Program-made: the position numbers and the translations under genes
Notes under the pieces: model-generated
Told to the model about the DNA's origin: nothing
The model's input: the letters and a program-made list of their open reading frames with translations, nothing else
Databases searched by the model: none
NCBI GenBank assembly: GCA_900316125.1
Contig: ONBO01000008.1
Coordinates: 1-43,756 of the forward strand
From: an uncultured Bacteroidales bacterium
Lineage (GTDB): Bacteria; Bacteroidota; Bacteroidia; Bacteroidales; Paludibacteraceae
Direction of reading: 5' to 3'
DNA length: 43,756 nucleotides
In this document: one piece after another, positions 31,175 through 38,035 of the stretch
Position numbering within the stretch: position 1 is the stretch's first letter
Layout of the letters: the number at the start of each line of letters is the position of its first letter

Positions 31175-31984
31175 TTATTCGTCATAGAACTGGTAGCTAT
31201 ATGTGTAGATGTTGTATTGTCTTCCACCATAATCTTCAAGATATGGATCATCATTGTCGCGTAATATAGCTCCATCTGTCCACATACCACTTGTGACTTC
31301 AATTTTATCTCTCAAGACGTTATTTCCTGCAAATCCATAAGAATAGTATTCTGTGGTACTAAACAAGCCTTCCGTATACTCACCAAAATCATGCATGAGC
31401 AGGTTTCCATTCTCACTGTATAAGTATGTTTCATAGTTTTCTAAGCATTCATATTCGTGAGTTATATAAGAATTCTCACCTCTATGTACGGTTGTCTCTC
31501 CATTTTTATTCCATTTGTTTTCTGTTTGATTGAGAATGAACTCTTCAATTTTTTCAAGTTTGTTCTTGGAGTAGGAATATTCCTTCTTTACTGGTTCATA
31601 GCCTGATTTTCGTATAGTTTCAATACTTACATTACCCTTGTTGTCATATTGGTACTCATATGAGGCAGTCTTTTTTTGAGAGCCTCGGCGTTCTTGTCTA
31701 AACTCTTCTTTTTTAATTAGGAATCCATTCTCGTCATACTCGTATGTGGTGCGTAACGTGGTACCATCTTTTTGTTGCTCTTCTGTTTCACTTAGTTTAT
31801 CCAGATTACTATAGTAATAATAACGTGTCGTCGACCAGTATCTTCCATTCTTTTTGCAAGTTGAAGTTTTAATTTTTGGAGCCTTCTGTTCAATATTATC
31901 ACTTGGGGTTTCACTCGAATTGCCGCATGATGTGAATGTCAATATCAATGCAGCGAAAAATAATGTGTAATGTTTCATAATCAT
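31175..31984 (-). CDS. Lipoprotein with RHS/YD-like strand repeats
   Basis: The start may be ATG 31984 or the one two codons later, which gives MKHYTLFFAALILTFTSCG, a lipoprotein signal. The mature protein carries repeated Y-x-Y-(D/S)-x-N-G segments (TYEYDENGFLIKKEEF, SYEYQYDNKGNVSIET, LYSENGNLLMHDF), like the YD/RHS-type beta strands found in many Bacteroidota lipoproteins. It is short and has no toxin domain, so it is not an RHS toxin. The structured RNA copy 2 ends about 105 bases upstream on the same strand. Confidence 0.65.
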   Translation of the reverse strand: MIMKHYTLFFAALILTFTSCGNSSETPSDNIEQKAPKIKTSTCKKNGRYWSTTRYYYYSNLDKLSETEEQQKDGTTLRTTYEYDENGFLIKKEEFRQERRGSQKKTASYEYQYDNKGNVSIETIRKSGYEPVKKEYSYSKNKLEKIEEFILNQTENKWNKNGETTVHRGENSYITHEYECLENYETYLYSENGNLLMHDFGEYTEGLFSTTEYYSYGFAGNNVLRDKIEVTSGMWTDGAILRDNDDPYLEDYGGRQYNIYTYSYQFYDE

Positions 31985-32088
31985 TTAATACTTAGAGGTG
32001 TTTTATTTGTAAGATCTTTAATAATTTACATATTTGCAACAATCTTTTTTTACTTAAAGTTCGGTGTAAAGTATTGTCGTGAGCAAAC

Positions 32089-32311
32089 AAAAAAAATAGC
32101 GTGAATCTTAACAGATTCCCGCTGTCCGAAGGTATTTGGCGTAACCCACACCGCACGAAAACAAGTTAAGCCCACGCTACAAAGCATAGGCATTTTTCCT
32201 TGTTCTTCCGCAGTGTTAAAATCGCCAAATTTTATCGGACAGAAGAAATCAAGCAAAATGCTTATAGAATATTAAAATTCAGTACGCTAACCGAGTGAGA
32301 GTTTATATCTC
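32089..32311 (-). ncRNA. Structured rod-shaped RNA with own promoter and terminator, copy 2
   Basis: On the minus strand a TATATTTG box (32318-32325) is followed by about 220 bases without a good ORF and a hairpin with eight Ts. The RNA starts with a GAGAG/CTCTC hairpin. A rod follows: CTGTCCG pairs with CGGACAG (32236-32242 with 32122-32128), ATTTGGCG with CGCCAAAT and ACAAG with CTTGT, ending in an apical GCC...GTGGGC arm. Layout, apical motif, strand and ending match copy 1 at 20.2-20.4 kb, but most stem bases differ, so pairing rather than sequence is kept. No known class is assigned. Confidence 0.65.
32098..32123 (-). terminator. Rho-independent terminator of RNA copy 2
   Basis: AGCGGGAATCT pairs with AGATTCACGCT (one mismatch) around GTTA, followed by eight Ts at 32089-32096 on the minus strand. 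Confidence 0.8.
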
Positions 32312-32317
32312 TCAATG

Positions 32318-32325
32318 CAAATATA
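32318..32325 (-). promoter_or_regulatory. -7 box of RNA copy 2
   Basis: TATATTTG on the minus strand. No convincing -33 TTTG lies at the usual distance. Confidence 0.5.
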
Positions 32326-32391
32326 CAAATTATTTTGTAATATGCGTACAGAGTGCGATGTTATTGTAAAAAAAAAATATGTATGGGTTAC

Positions 32392-32766
32392 TTACCCCCA
32401 GTTGTTGGTGGACTCACCTCCTGTCAGGCTATCAACCTCTTTAATGCTGATTCCACCAAACCATTTTGTACTAACAGCATACCTGCCACCTGGCTTAGCC
32501 GTGATTTCAGCAGAGCCAAAGAGACCTTTCATTTTTACCTTGATGTTAATTGGTTGTGCGCTCTCAAACGACGCTATCTCTCCAACATTACATTTAGCCA
32601 AAGTGTTTCCTTTTGAGTCATACACGTAGCAACCAAGAATGGTGTCTGTCTTAGGGAATTGCACTCTAATGACATTTGCTCCTTTGATTGGTGTTCCACA
32701 ATTTGGACATGTTGCGGCATTTGAACTAACTTCCTTTCCGCATTCCGGACATTTAACTAAAGCCAT
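32392..32766 (-). CDS. Zinc-ribbon protein
   Basis: The 124-residue protein begins with a two-knuckle zinc ribbon, CPECG at residues 6-10 and CPNCG at 20-24, then a beta-rich domain (IRVQFPKTDTILGCYVYDSKGN, INIKVKMKGLFGSAEI). No signal peptide is present, so it is cytoplasmic. Zinc-ribbon proteins of this type are common in the accessory genome and their role is unknown. Its promoter and leader are a near copy of those of the lipoprotein gene at 25.1-25.8 kb. Confidence 0.75.
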   Translation of the reverse strand: MALVKCPECGKEVSSNAATCPNCGTPIKGANVIRVQFPKTDTILGCYVYDSKGNTLAKCNVGEIASFESAQPINIKVKMKGLFGSAEITAKPGGRYAVSTKWFGGISIKEVDSLTGGESTNNWG

Positions 32767-32772
32767 AATAAT

Positions 32773-32861
32773 AGTAGTGATTTAAGGGTTAATAATAAAT
32801 TTGTTTCTGCAAATTTACTACAACCCTCACAAAGCCGCAAAGGGCTTATTGGGGCTTATTT
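32773..32861 (-). repeat. Duplicated promoter/leader module, copy Y
   Basis: It matches 25786-25874 closely. The -33 TTTG (32838-32841), a 20-base spacer and -7 TAAATTTG (32810-32817) are in the same register as in copy X. Confidence 0.8.
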
Positions 32862-34370
32862 GCTGCCATACTTTACCTTGTTAGTGTAGTTATGGAGAAA
32901 GTTAAGCAGGCTGTCACACTTGGTGGTTGAATTACTGCTTGGACCGCACATATCATATAGGCTGGCATACTTATTCACCTCTTTTAGTGCCTTAGAAAGA
33001 ATTTCCTCATCACTATTGTTGTAGATGGCGGCAATGTCAAATTCATATTTAATGTGAGCTCGTATGTCTCTCATCATATACATCATGCTCAAACGCCTGT
33101 ACTTCTCAAAATGAGCATTTGCAAACTCATTATATGGCAATGGTATGTTTGCTATCTCCTCAACGCACTTGTTATACCAAACTGTGTGGAGACTGTCTGA
33201 CTTATGCTTTATTTTTACAAGAATCTTGGGCTCAGATGTTTTTTCATCAAGCTCATCATCTTCTGGTGACTCCTGATACTGTTCCACCAGAGCATCATGT
33301 TCTTCTGGTGTCAACTCAATCTGAGAGTAAAAGTCATCATCATTAGCAGGGAATAGTTCAAATTCAGATTCTTCCTGTTTAGGTGCTGGTTCAATGGGTT
33401 TTGCAGTCTTAGACTTGGGCTTTTTAACAGGCAATGGCTTAACCTTGGCACTATCTTGCTTAGGCGTCTCTTTCTCCTGCTGAACAATGGCTATAGTGTC
33501 AGCAGCCGCTATGGTATCCAACACAGCGGTCTGTACTGGTTCAATTGGCGGCTCAGGCTCTGCAACTTGCCTATTAGCATAAATAAACCAAGCAAGAGCA
33601 CATACAGTTGTTACCAATAGCAAATAGAATACAATTTTATACGGATAACTGTTTATTGCACTGCGCAGTGCCGCTACGGAGGCGTACCTATCCTTGGGGT
33701 TGGGTTGCAGGCATTTTTTTGCAATGCTGCCGTAGCGATGAGGAAACAGCAGCTTTAACAAATGCCCTAATGCGTATATGTCTGTACGCTGGTCAAGCGT
33801 ATTATTGGCGTTCTGCTGCTCAGGGGCGGCATACTGGCGCGTGTTACCTATATTGTATGTTCTCCATGAACTGCTGTCTGACAAGCCCAGGTCAATTAGT
33901 TTAACATGGTTGCCATTATGTGTTATAAGTATATTCTGTGGTTTAAGGTCTGCATGCACTATCTGTTTCTGGTGCATATACTCCACGGCTTGCAACAGCT
34001 CATCAAGCACTGCATGGCGTTGTTTGTCAGAGACTTTCTCCTGCAGGAACTTGTCAAGAGTACGGCCGTCAACAAACTCCATTATAAGGCACTCGCCTAA
34101 TTGTTTGTGCGTAGTCATCTGCCACACAGACACTATGTATGGTGATTGAAGTGAACTTAGCAACTGGTACTCACGTTGCAGGAACTGGAGTTGGAGTGCG
34201 GCGTTGGCATCGTCCGGTTTAATTGTTTTTACAGCAAACACACGCCCGCCTTGGGTAAGGCGATAGACGTTGTTATGCCCCACATCAGAGATTAGGGCAA
34301 GGCTGTCTGAGGGGATTTCACCTATGGAGGTGTTTACCTGCGATATTATTTCAGACGATATGTTATCCAT
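32856..34370 (-). CDS. Membrane-anchored Ser/Thr protein kinase
   Basis: From ATG 34370 the protein has 504 residues. The N-terminal kinase domain has FAVKTIKP (the ATP lysine), a catalytic loop H-A-D-L-K-P-Q-N (HRD replaced by HAD) and DLG in place of DFG (KLIDLGLSD), then AAPEQ. A single membrane helix follows near 270-290 (IVFYLLLVTTVCALAWFIYA). The last ~210 residues are Pro/Lys/Glu-rich and then helical, probably outside the membrane. This is the PknB-like layout for sensing an external signal, but no PASTA repeats are seen. An upstream frame to 34451 is rejected because it would cross both promoters. The ATG lies only 8 bases after the -7 box. Confidence 0.88.
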   Translation of the reverse strand: MDNISSEIISQVNTSIGEIPSDSLALISDVGHNNVYRLTQGGRVFAVKTIKPDDANAALQLQFLQREYQLLSSLQSPYIVSVWQMTTHKQLGECLIMEFVDGRTLDKFLQEKVSDKQRHAVLDELLQAVEYMHQKQIVHADLKPQNILITHNGNHVKLIDLGLSDSSSWRTYNIGNTRQYAAPEQQNANNTLDQRTDIYALGHLLKLLFPHRYGSIAKKCLQPNPKDRYASVAALRSAINSYPYKIVFYLLLVTTVCALAWFIYANRQVAEPEPPIEPVQTAVLDTIAAADTIAIVQQEKETPKQDSAKVKPLPVKKPKSKTAKPIEPAPKQEESEFELFPANDDDFYSQIELTPEEHDALVEQYQESPEDDELDEKTSEPKILVKIKHKSDSLHTVWYNKCVEEIANIPLPYNEFANAHFEKYRRLSMMYMMRDIRAHIKYEFDIAAIYNNSDEEILSKALKEVNKYASLYDMCGPSSNSTTKCDSLLNFLHNYTNKVKYGSK

Positions 34371-34378
34371 GCTGTTTG

Positions 34379-34410
34379 CAAAATTACAGAATTTTTGGCT
34401 AATTTTGCAA
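34379..34410. promoter_or_regulatory. Divergent mirrored promoters between the kinase gene and the 34.4-kb gene
   Basis: TAATTTTG stands on the minus strand at 34379-34386 and on the plus strand at 34400-34407. Together they form a perfect inverted repeat, TGCAAAATTA...TAATTTTGCA, with 13 bases between. A regulator bound to the centre could control both genes. Confidence 0.65.
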
Positions 34411-34429
34411 TCAAAGAAAAGAGACCAAG

Positions 34430-35014
34430 ATGAAAACTTCTGTATCAACACTACACCCCGTATTCTACCAGATTAAGAAAGACATTGAGAACAAGGAGGG
34501 GCACGCCATTGAGACCCTGAGAGATTTTGAGGTATTATGCGATAACATAACGGAGGTTACGCATGACAGTTTTCACGTAGACACATTACGCCGTTTATGG
34601 AACAAAAGGCACGATGCCTACGGCACTGTAAGAATCTCAACCCTTAATATTCTGTCCCGATATCTGGGATTCTCAGATTGGACGGATTATAGTGCTTCAA
34701 TTAGGCATGACTCAGATTCTTCTGAACCCACAGATGGTCAGAAGGTTCTGCAGACATCAGATTTTTGCGAGAATGCCGTTATTACTCTGGCATGGATTCC
34801 AGACAGAGTTTGCAAACTACGCCTGATGAAACCTGATGCAGGAGAATGGGAGGTGCTTGAAGTTGAAAATTCTCACACTTTAATTGTTGGTGACACAATC
34901 ACCGCAAAATATATTGTTGAGGGTGAAGTGCTATATATAGGAAAAATCATACGTAACGGCGCCGAAACTGGAGCCGCACGTATTGGCCTTGACAAAGGTG
35001 TAAGATTTATTTAG
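34430..35014 (+). CDS. Unknown protein divergent from the kinase gene
   Basis: The 194-residue protein starts 23 bases after its TAATTTTG box. The N-terminal half is helical (FYQIKKDIENKEGHAIETLR, DTLRRLWNKR, STLNILSRYLGFSDW) and could form a helix-turn-helix-like fold. The C-terminal half (about 105-194) is beta-rich (AVITLAWIPDRVCKLRLM, ILVGDTITAKYIVEGEVLYIG is approximate) and resembles a small beta-barrel. I do not recognise the family. Being divergent from, and sharing a mirrored promoter with, a kinase suggests a regulatory link, which is inference only. Confidence 0.6.
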   Translation: MKTSVSTLHPVFYQIKKDIENKEGHAIETLRDFEVLCDNITEVTHDSFHVDTLRRLWNKRHDAYGTVRISTLNILSRYLGFSDWTDYSASIRHDSDSSEPTDGQKVLQTSDFCENAVITLAWIPDRVCKLRLMKPDAGEWEVLEVENSHTLIVGDTITAKYIVEGEVLYIGKIIRNGAETGAARIGLDKGVRFI

Positions 35015-35048
35015 TCTCTCAGCAAACTATAAATCACGTCTCTATATT

Positions 35049-35091
35049 TTTACAGATTTTAACACCCATACCGACCAAATTGTAACTTTTA
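35049..35091. repeat. Cassette-border repeat R1 (diverged)
   Basis: It matches 28 of 36 compared bases of R2 and R3, including AACnCCC, CCAAA, TAAC and TTAGTTTA. It lies 35 bases after the stop of the 34.4-kb gene and before the toxin-antitoxin cassette. The stretch 35015-35275 otherwise holds the palindrome at 35102-35118 and the promoters below. Confidence 0.6.
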
Positions 35092-35101
35092 GTTTAAGGA
35101 T

Positions 35102-35118
35102 TGTAACTGGCAGTTACA
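35102..35118. promoter_or_regulatory. Short perfect palindrome
   Basis: TGTAACTG-G-CAGTTACA has 8-bp arms around one base. It is a candidate operator or part of the border structure beside R1. Confidence 0.45.
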
Positions 35119-35188
35119 GTGCGTTAACATTTGGCGTTAATAATTCATAAATCATTCATTGTCTATTGATTAACTTTTTGTTTATCCG

Positions 35189-35248
35189 TAACTTTGCACA
35201 AGAAAAATTTAACTGATTTGCAAAATACAAATCAAAATTATAATTTTG
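35189..35248 (+). promoter_or_regulatory. Promoter region and operator of the decayed toxin-antitoxin operon
   Basis: Two -7 boxes are present: TAACTTTG (35189-35196) and TAATTTTG (35241-35248). The second is half of a perfect 16-base palindrome, CAAAATTATAATTTTG (35233-35248), the kind of operator an antitoxin uses to repress its own operon. Confidence 0.55.
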
Positions 35249-35275
35249 TAGCATAATCATAAAACTACAAAAGGT

Positions 35276-35515
35276 ATGACACAAGCGGTTCTGACAAATT
35301 TGCTAAACTATCTTCAAGGGACATTATCACCAAGCAACATGAGATGGATTGGAGAACATCTCATTGAATGTGCTGACAAAGAAGAATCTCTAAAACCATA
35401 CACTATGGAAGAGATTGATGAAATGCTTATAGCCGCAGAAAATGATTTTGCAAATGGAGACTATGTTACTAACGAGGAAGTAATGGAGTATCTTTCAAAA
35501 GTTGCAGAATCATGA
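35276..35515 (+). CDS. Antitoxin of a ParE/RelE-type pair
   Basis: The 79-residue protein has an N-terminal helical part (TNLLNYLQGTLSPSNMRWIGEHLI) and an acidic C-terminal tail (TMEEIDEMLIAAENDF...TNEEVMEYL), as in Bacteroidota antitoxins that precede ParE-type toxins. It overlaps the toxin start by 4 bases. The gene looks intact while its toxin does not, which is the usual order of decay. The palindrome upstream fits self-repression. Confidence 0.7.
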   Translation: MTQAVLTNLLNYLQGTLSPSNMRWIGEHLIECADKEESLKPYTMEEIDEMLIAAENDFANGDYVTNEEVMEYLSKVAES

Positions 35516-35767
35516 GAATTGAATGGAGCAAGAAGGCATTTAAAGATTTACAGGAAATTGAAAACTACATTCTTGTAAAATTTGGAAAAAGAACTCAGTT
35601 AGCATATAATCAAGAAATACGCAATCATCTACAAATATTTTTAGGAACTCCTGAATACGGGAAGATAGACCCACTCTTCTCAAAGCACAGCAAAACATAC
35701 CGCAGTGTAAATCGCCGCCATTTGGGATACAAGGCGTGAGCCTAAATCACAAGTTTCTAAATTATAG
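35512..35767 (+). pseudogene. ParE/RelE-type toxin, internally deleted and frameshifted
   Basis: The frame from ATG 35512 gives a normal toxin N-terminus (RIEWSKKAFKDLQEIENYI) and GTPEYGKIDPLFSKHSKTYRS, then ends early at 35739 with 75 residues instead of about 95-100. In the frame one base later, 35711-35767 reads IAAIWDTRREPKSQVSKL and a stop, which is the expected family C-terminus (WDTRR-x-P). The central strand segment, about 15-20 residues, is missing between 35695 and 35711. The toxin has therefore lost part of its core sheet by a deletion that also shifted the frame, and is probably inactive. Confidence 0.75.
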
Positions 35768-35788
35768 TCCCTGAAAAGCCTCGCATTC

Positions 35789-35831
35789 TTCACATATTTT
35801 AACTCCCCTACCCGCCAAACTATAACCATTA
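35789..35831. repeat. Cassette-border repeat R2
   Basis: The 43 bases differ from R3 (37993-38035) at only two positions. It contains CCCCTACCCGCCAAACTATA and the inverted repeat AAACTA...TAGTTT. It lies between the toxin-antitoxin cassette and the ATPase/TOPRIM cassette. Confidence 0.85.
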
Positions 35832-35916
35832 GTTTAATCTCCTCAAATGTGTCAACTTCTTTTAGTGAAGGTCAGATTTTGGGTATATAGCGATAAAAAC
35901 AATTAAAAATTGGCCC

Positions 35917-36010
35917 AACTCACGCAAAAATATTTGCATGAGTTACTATTATTTGGTATATTTGCAGCAGTGTTTAAGTAATACTGGCGCAAAAATATTT
36001 GCATGAGTTA
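35917..36010 (+). promoter_or_regulatory. Promoter of the ATPase/TOPRIM operon flanked by identical 23-bp repeats
   Basis: The same 23 bases occur at 35923-35945 and 35988-36010. The first copy contains the -33 TTTG (35933-35936), which is followed after 20 bases by TATATTTG (35957-35964). The last base of the second copy is the A of the ATG. Around the first copy AACTCA-c-GCAAA mirrors TTTGC-a-TGAGTT (35917-35944). This looks like a two-site operator for tight repression. Confidence 0.75.
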
Positions 36011-37233
36011 TGATTATAGACAGTTTTATCATTGAGGGATTTGCCAATATTGAGCATATACGTTTAGATGTAGGAGAGATAAACGCCCTCATCGCCCCTA
36101 ACGGTTATGGCAAGAGTAACGTTCTCAGTGCCATCAGTTTTGGTTTGATGTATCTGAATGCTAATGAAGAAACAAAAGGTCAGATGCTTCGAAGCCGCTT
36201 TCTCCCCATTAATGTCTCCATAAAGGAAAAGAAGTTCCACTTTGAGATCCTTGGCAGATTACTGCGTGATGGACGTACAGAACTCGTGCAGTATGGCTAT
36301 GAATGTCAATGGGCAGAGGGTGCTATTCCTGGCTATGTGCTTTCGGAGTGGTTAAAGATTAAGACAGAGGGCGAGCAACGCTATCGACAAATGATAAAGA
36401 GACAGGACGGCTACTACTCTATGATTGTTCCGTCGGCCATGGGTCGTTGTAACAAACCTTTTGCCGCCACCCCTAAACAACTATCCTTGCCAATGATAGC
36501 CAACGGTGGATTGTTCCTGTCGGACTTAGCCAAGGAAATATGTAGCATAAGCATCCCGAACTTGCAGACCTTGGATAACCCCGAATCATACTTCTCCATA
36601 GACGGGGGCAACGGAATCACCATGCTCGGTGGCATGACTCTAAGCGAATATATCTATCGGATGAAGGAGACGGATGCTGATAGTTTCAGCATCTTGTCAG
36701 ATGGTATTAAACAGCTAATTTCTGGCGTAGTGTCATTCGAACCAGATGAAATAACATTGAGTGACGGACGCAGCAAAGTCTATGATATAAGAATACAAGA
36801 GAAATTTAATTCACAGCCCACCAGTATTCGGTTGTTGTCAAGCGGTAGCAAGCGTATGATCTTCTTATTCACATTGTGTATGGCTGCTCAGAAGCAGGAC
36901 ATACCAATGATTATGGTCGAGGAACCAGAAAACTCTGTACATCCCAAGCTGATGGAGAATCTTCTTCTTACCATACAGGCATACGCATCAAATACCAAAA
37001 TACTGATGACGAGCCACTCGCCCTATCTGATGCGCTATATGCAGCCAGAGCAAATGTATTTCGGTCTTCCCAGGCATGACGGACTTGCTCATTTTGCGAA
37101 GGTTAATCCATCTAAACTGAAATATCTGTACAAATATGCTGGCGACATGGAACTGACCTTTGGAGAATTCATGTTTGACTTCATGCTCGACATGGAGAAT
37201 GACAGCGAGAAGCTAACATCTTTCTTCAAATAA
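36010..37233 (+). CDS. OLD-like/AAA15 ABC-type ATPase of a two-gene defence-like module
   Basis: The 407-residue protein has the Walker A motif NGYGKSNVLSAI (about 31-42), an ABC-like signature LLSSGSKRM, Walker B PMIMVEEPENSVHP and the histidine loop TSHSPYLMRY. This is the layout of AAA15/AAA21 ATPases in OLD-family nucleases and PARIS-type systems, with a helical insertion between the Walker motifs. It has no TOPRIM domain of its own; the next gene supplies a TOPRIM-like protein after a 3-base gap. Such pairs often act against phage. It lies between border repeats R2 and R3. Confidence 0.88.
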   Translation: MIIDSFIIEGFANIEHIRLDVGEINALIAPNGYGKSNVLSAISFGLMYLNANEETKGQMLRSRFLPINVSIKEKKFHFEILGRLLRDGRTELVQYGYECQWAEGAIPGYVLSEWLKIKTEGEQRYRQMIKRQDGYYSMIVPSAMGRCNKPFAATPKQLSLPMIANGGLFLSDLAKEICSISIPNLQTLDNPESYFSIDGGNGITMLGGMTLSEYIYRMKETDADSFSILSDGIKQLISGVVSFEPDEITLSDGRSKVYDIRIQEKFNSQPTSIRLLSSGSKRMIFLFTLCMAAQKQDIPMIMVEEPENSVHPKLMENLLLTIQAYASNTKILMTSHSPYLMRYMQPEQMYFGLPRHDGLAHFAKVNPSKLKYLYKYAGDMELTFGEFMFDFMLDMENDSEKLTSFFK

Positions 37234-37236
37234 AAC

Positions 37237-37860
37237 ATGGCGATGGCGAAAAAGAAACTGATGAATCCTTCGCATGTATTGATATTTGTAGAAGGAGATA
37301 CGGATGAGGTGTTCTTCAAAGCCCTCATAGATTATTATGCATCCGTCAGCAGCAATAAGTTGTTGCCTTATGATGTATGTAACCTAAAGGGGGTAACAAG
37401 ATACTCCAGCAAACTATTGGCAAAATTGAAAAACGAATACTTGCCTACAGCCAAAGCGGGTTGTTACAAAATAAAGACGGTATGTTGCTCATACGATACT
37501 GATGTCTTCGAGGTCAAGCAACCGCAAATAGTAAAATGGGATGCCATCGGCAAAAGCGTCAAGCGTATGGGGATTGATGAATTTATACGTGTCGGTGTCA
37601 AGAGTTCCATTGAAGACTGGATTCTCGATGACGTGCATGGCATTTGTAACTTCCTTCGATTAAAGCAAGTTCCTTCATCGTTGAAGGGGATAAACGGGTA
37701 TCAGAAATTGTTGGATTTGTATAATAAGGCACGTAAAACCTATAAGAAGGGGTATGAGACCAAGGAACTCATCAATGCCCTTGATATGAGTGCCATCCGT
37801 AATAAACGGCAAGATGTGCTTGCGCCACTGGAAGAAGCATTAGGCGTAATCATGCCATAG
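37237..37860 (+). CDS. TOPRIM-like (DUF4276/RloB-like) partner of the ATPase
   Basis: The 207-residue protein starts with a basic stretch and then VLIFVEGDTDEVFFKALI, the first TOPRIM motif with its catalytic glutamate at E19. KTVCCSYDTDVFEVK gives a D-x-D-like pair and SSIEDWILDDVHGICNFL matches the (I/F)E-x-W-L-L-x-D motif of DUF4276-type proteins. It would be a metal-dependent nuclease or nuclease-like effector acting with the ATPase. The 3-base spacing means obligate coexpression. It is shorter than the PARIS partner AriB (DUF4435), so the system is PARIS-like in layout but not the same. Confidence 0.75.
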   Translation: MAMAKKKLMNPSHVLIFVEGDTDEVFFKALIDYYASVSSNKLLPYDVCNLKGVTRYSSKLLAKLKNEYLPTAKAGCYKIKTVCCSYDTDVFEVKQPQIVKWDAIGKSVKRMGIDEFIRVGVKSSIEDWILDDVHGICNFLRLKQVPSSLKGINGYQKLLDLYNKARKTYKKGYETKELINALDMSAIRNKRQDVLAPLEEALGVIMP

Positions 37861-37992
37861 CAAATCCCTGAGTATTTCTGCTTTCTTAGGGGCAAACACA
37901 ACCGAGTTGTGAAGGAATATGAAACGGCAGTCCGTCTTTCCCTGGGTAATCGCAGTGAATCTGGTTGCTGTTGGATGTTATGCTCTTGTTTT

Positions 37993-38035
37993 TTCACACA
38001 TTTCAACTCCCCTACCCGCCAAACTATAACCATTA
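37993..38035. repeat. Cassette-border repeat R3, at the end of the POT gene
   Basis: It differs from R2 at two of 43 positions and ends exactly in the stop codon of the minus-strand POT gene. The stretch 37861-37992 holds no gene that I can see. Confidence 0.85.

Noticed and set aside
31175..31984. RHS-type polymorphic toxin
   Set aside because: The protein is short, has a lipoprotein signal, lacks the RHS core motif and has no C-terminal toxin or immunity gene.
34371..34451. Longer kinase N-terminus starting at 34451
   Set aside because: It would need a start inside the divergent gene and read across both mirrored promoters.
36010..37860. Gabija (GajA/GajB) system
   Set aside because: In Gabija the ATPase and TOPRIM domains are fused and the partner is a UvrD-like helicase; here they are separate and no helicase is present.
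35049..38035. Integron with attC sites
   Set aside because: No integrase gene and no R/L core-site pattern; the repeat is only weakly palindromic.
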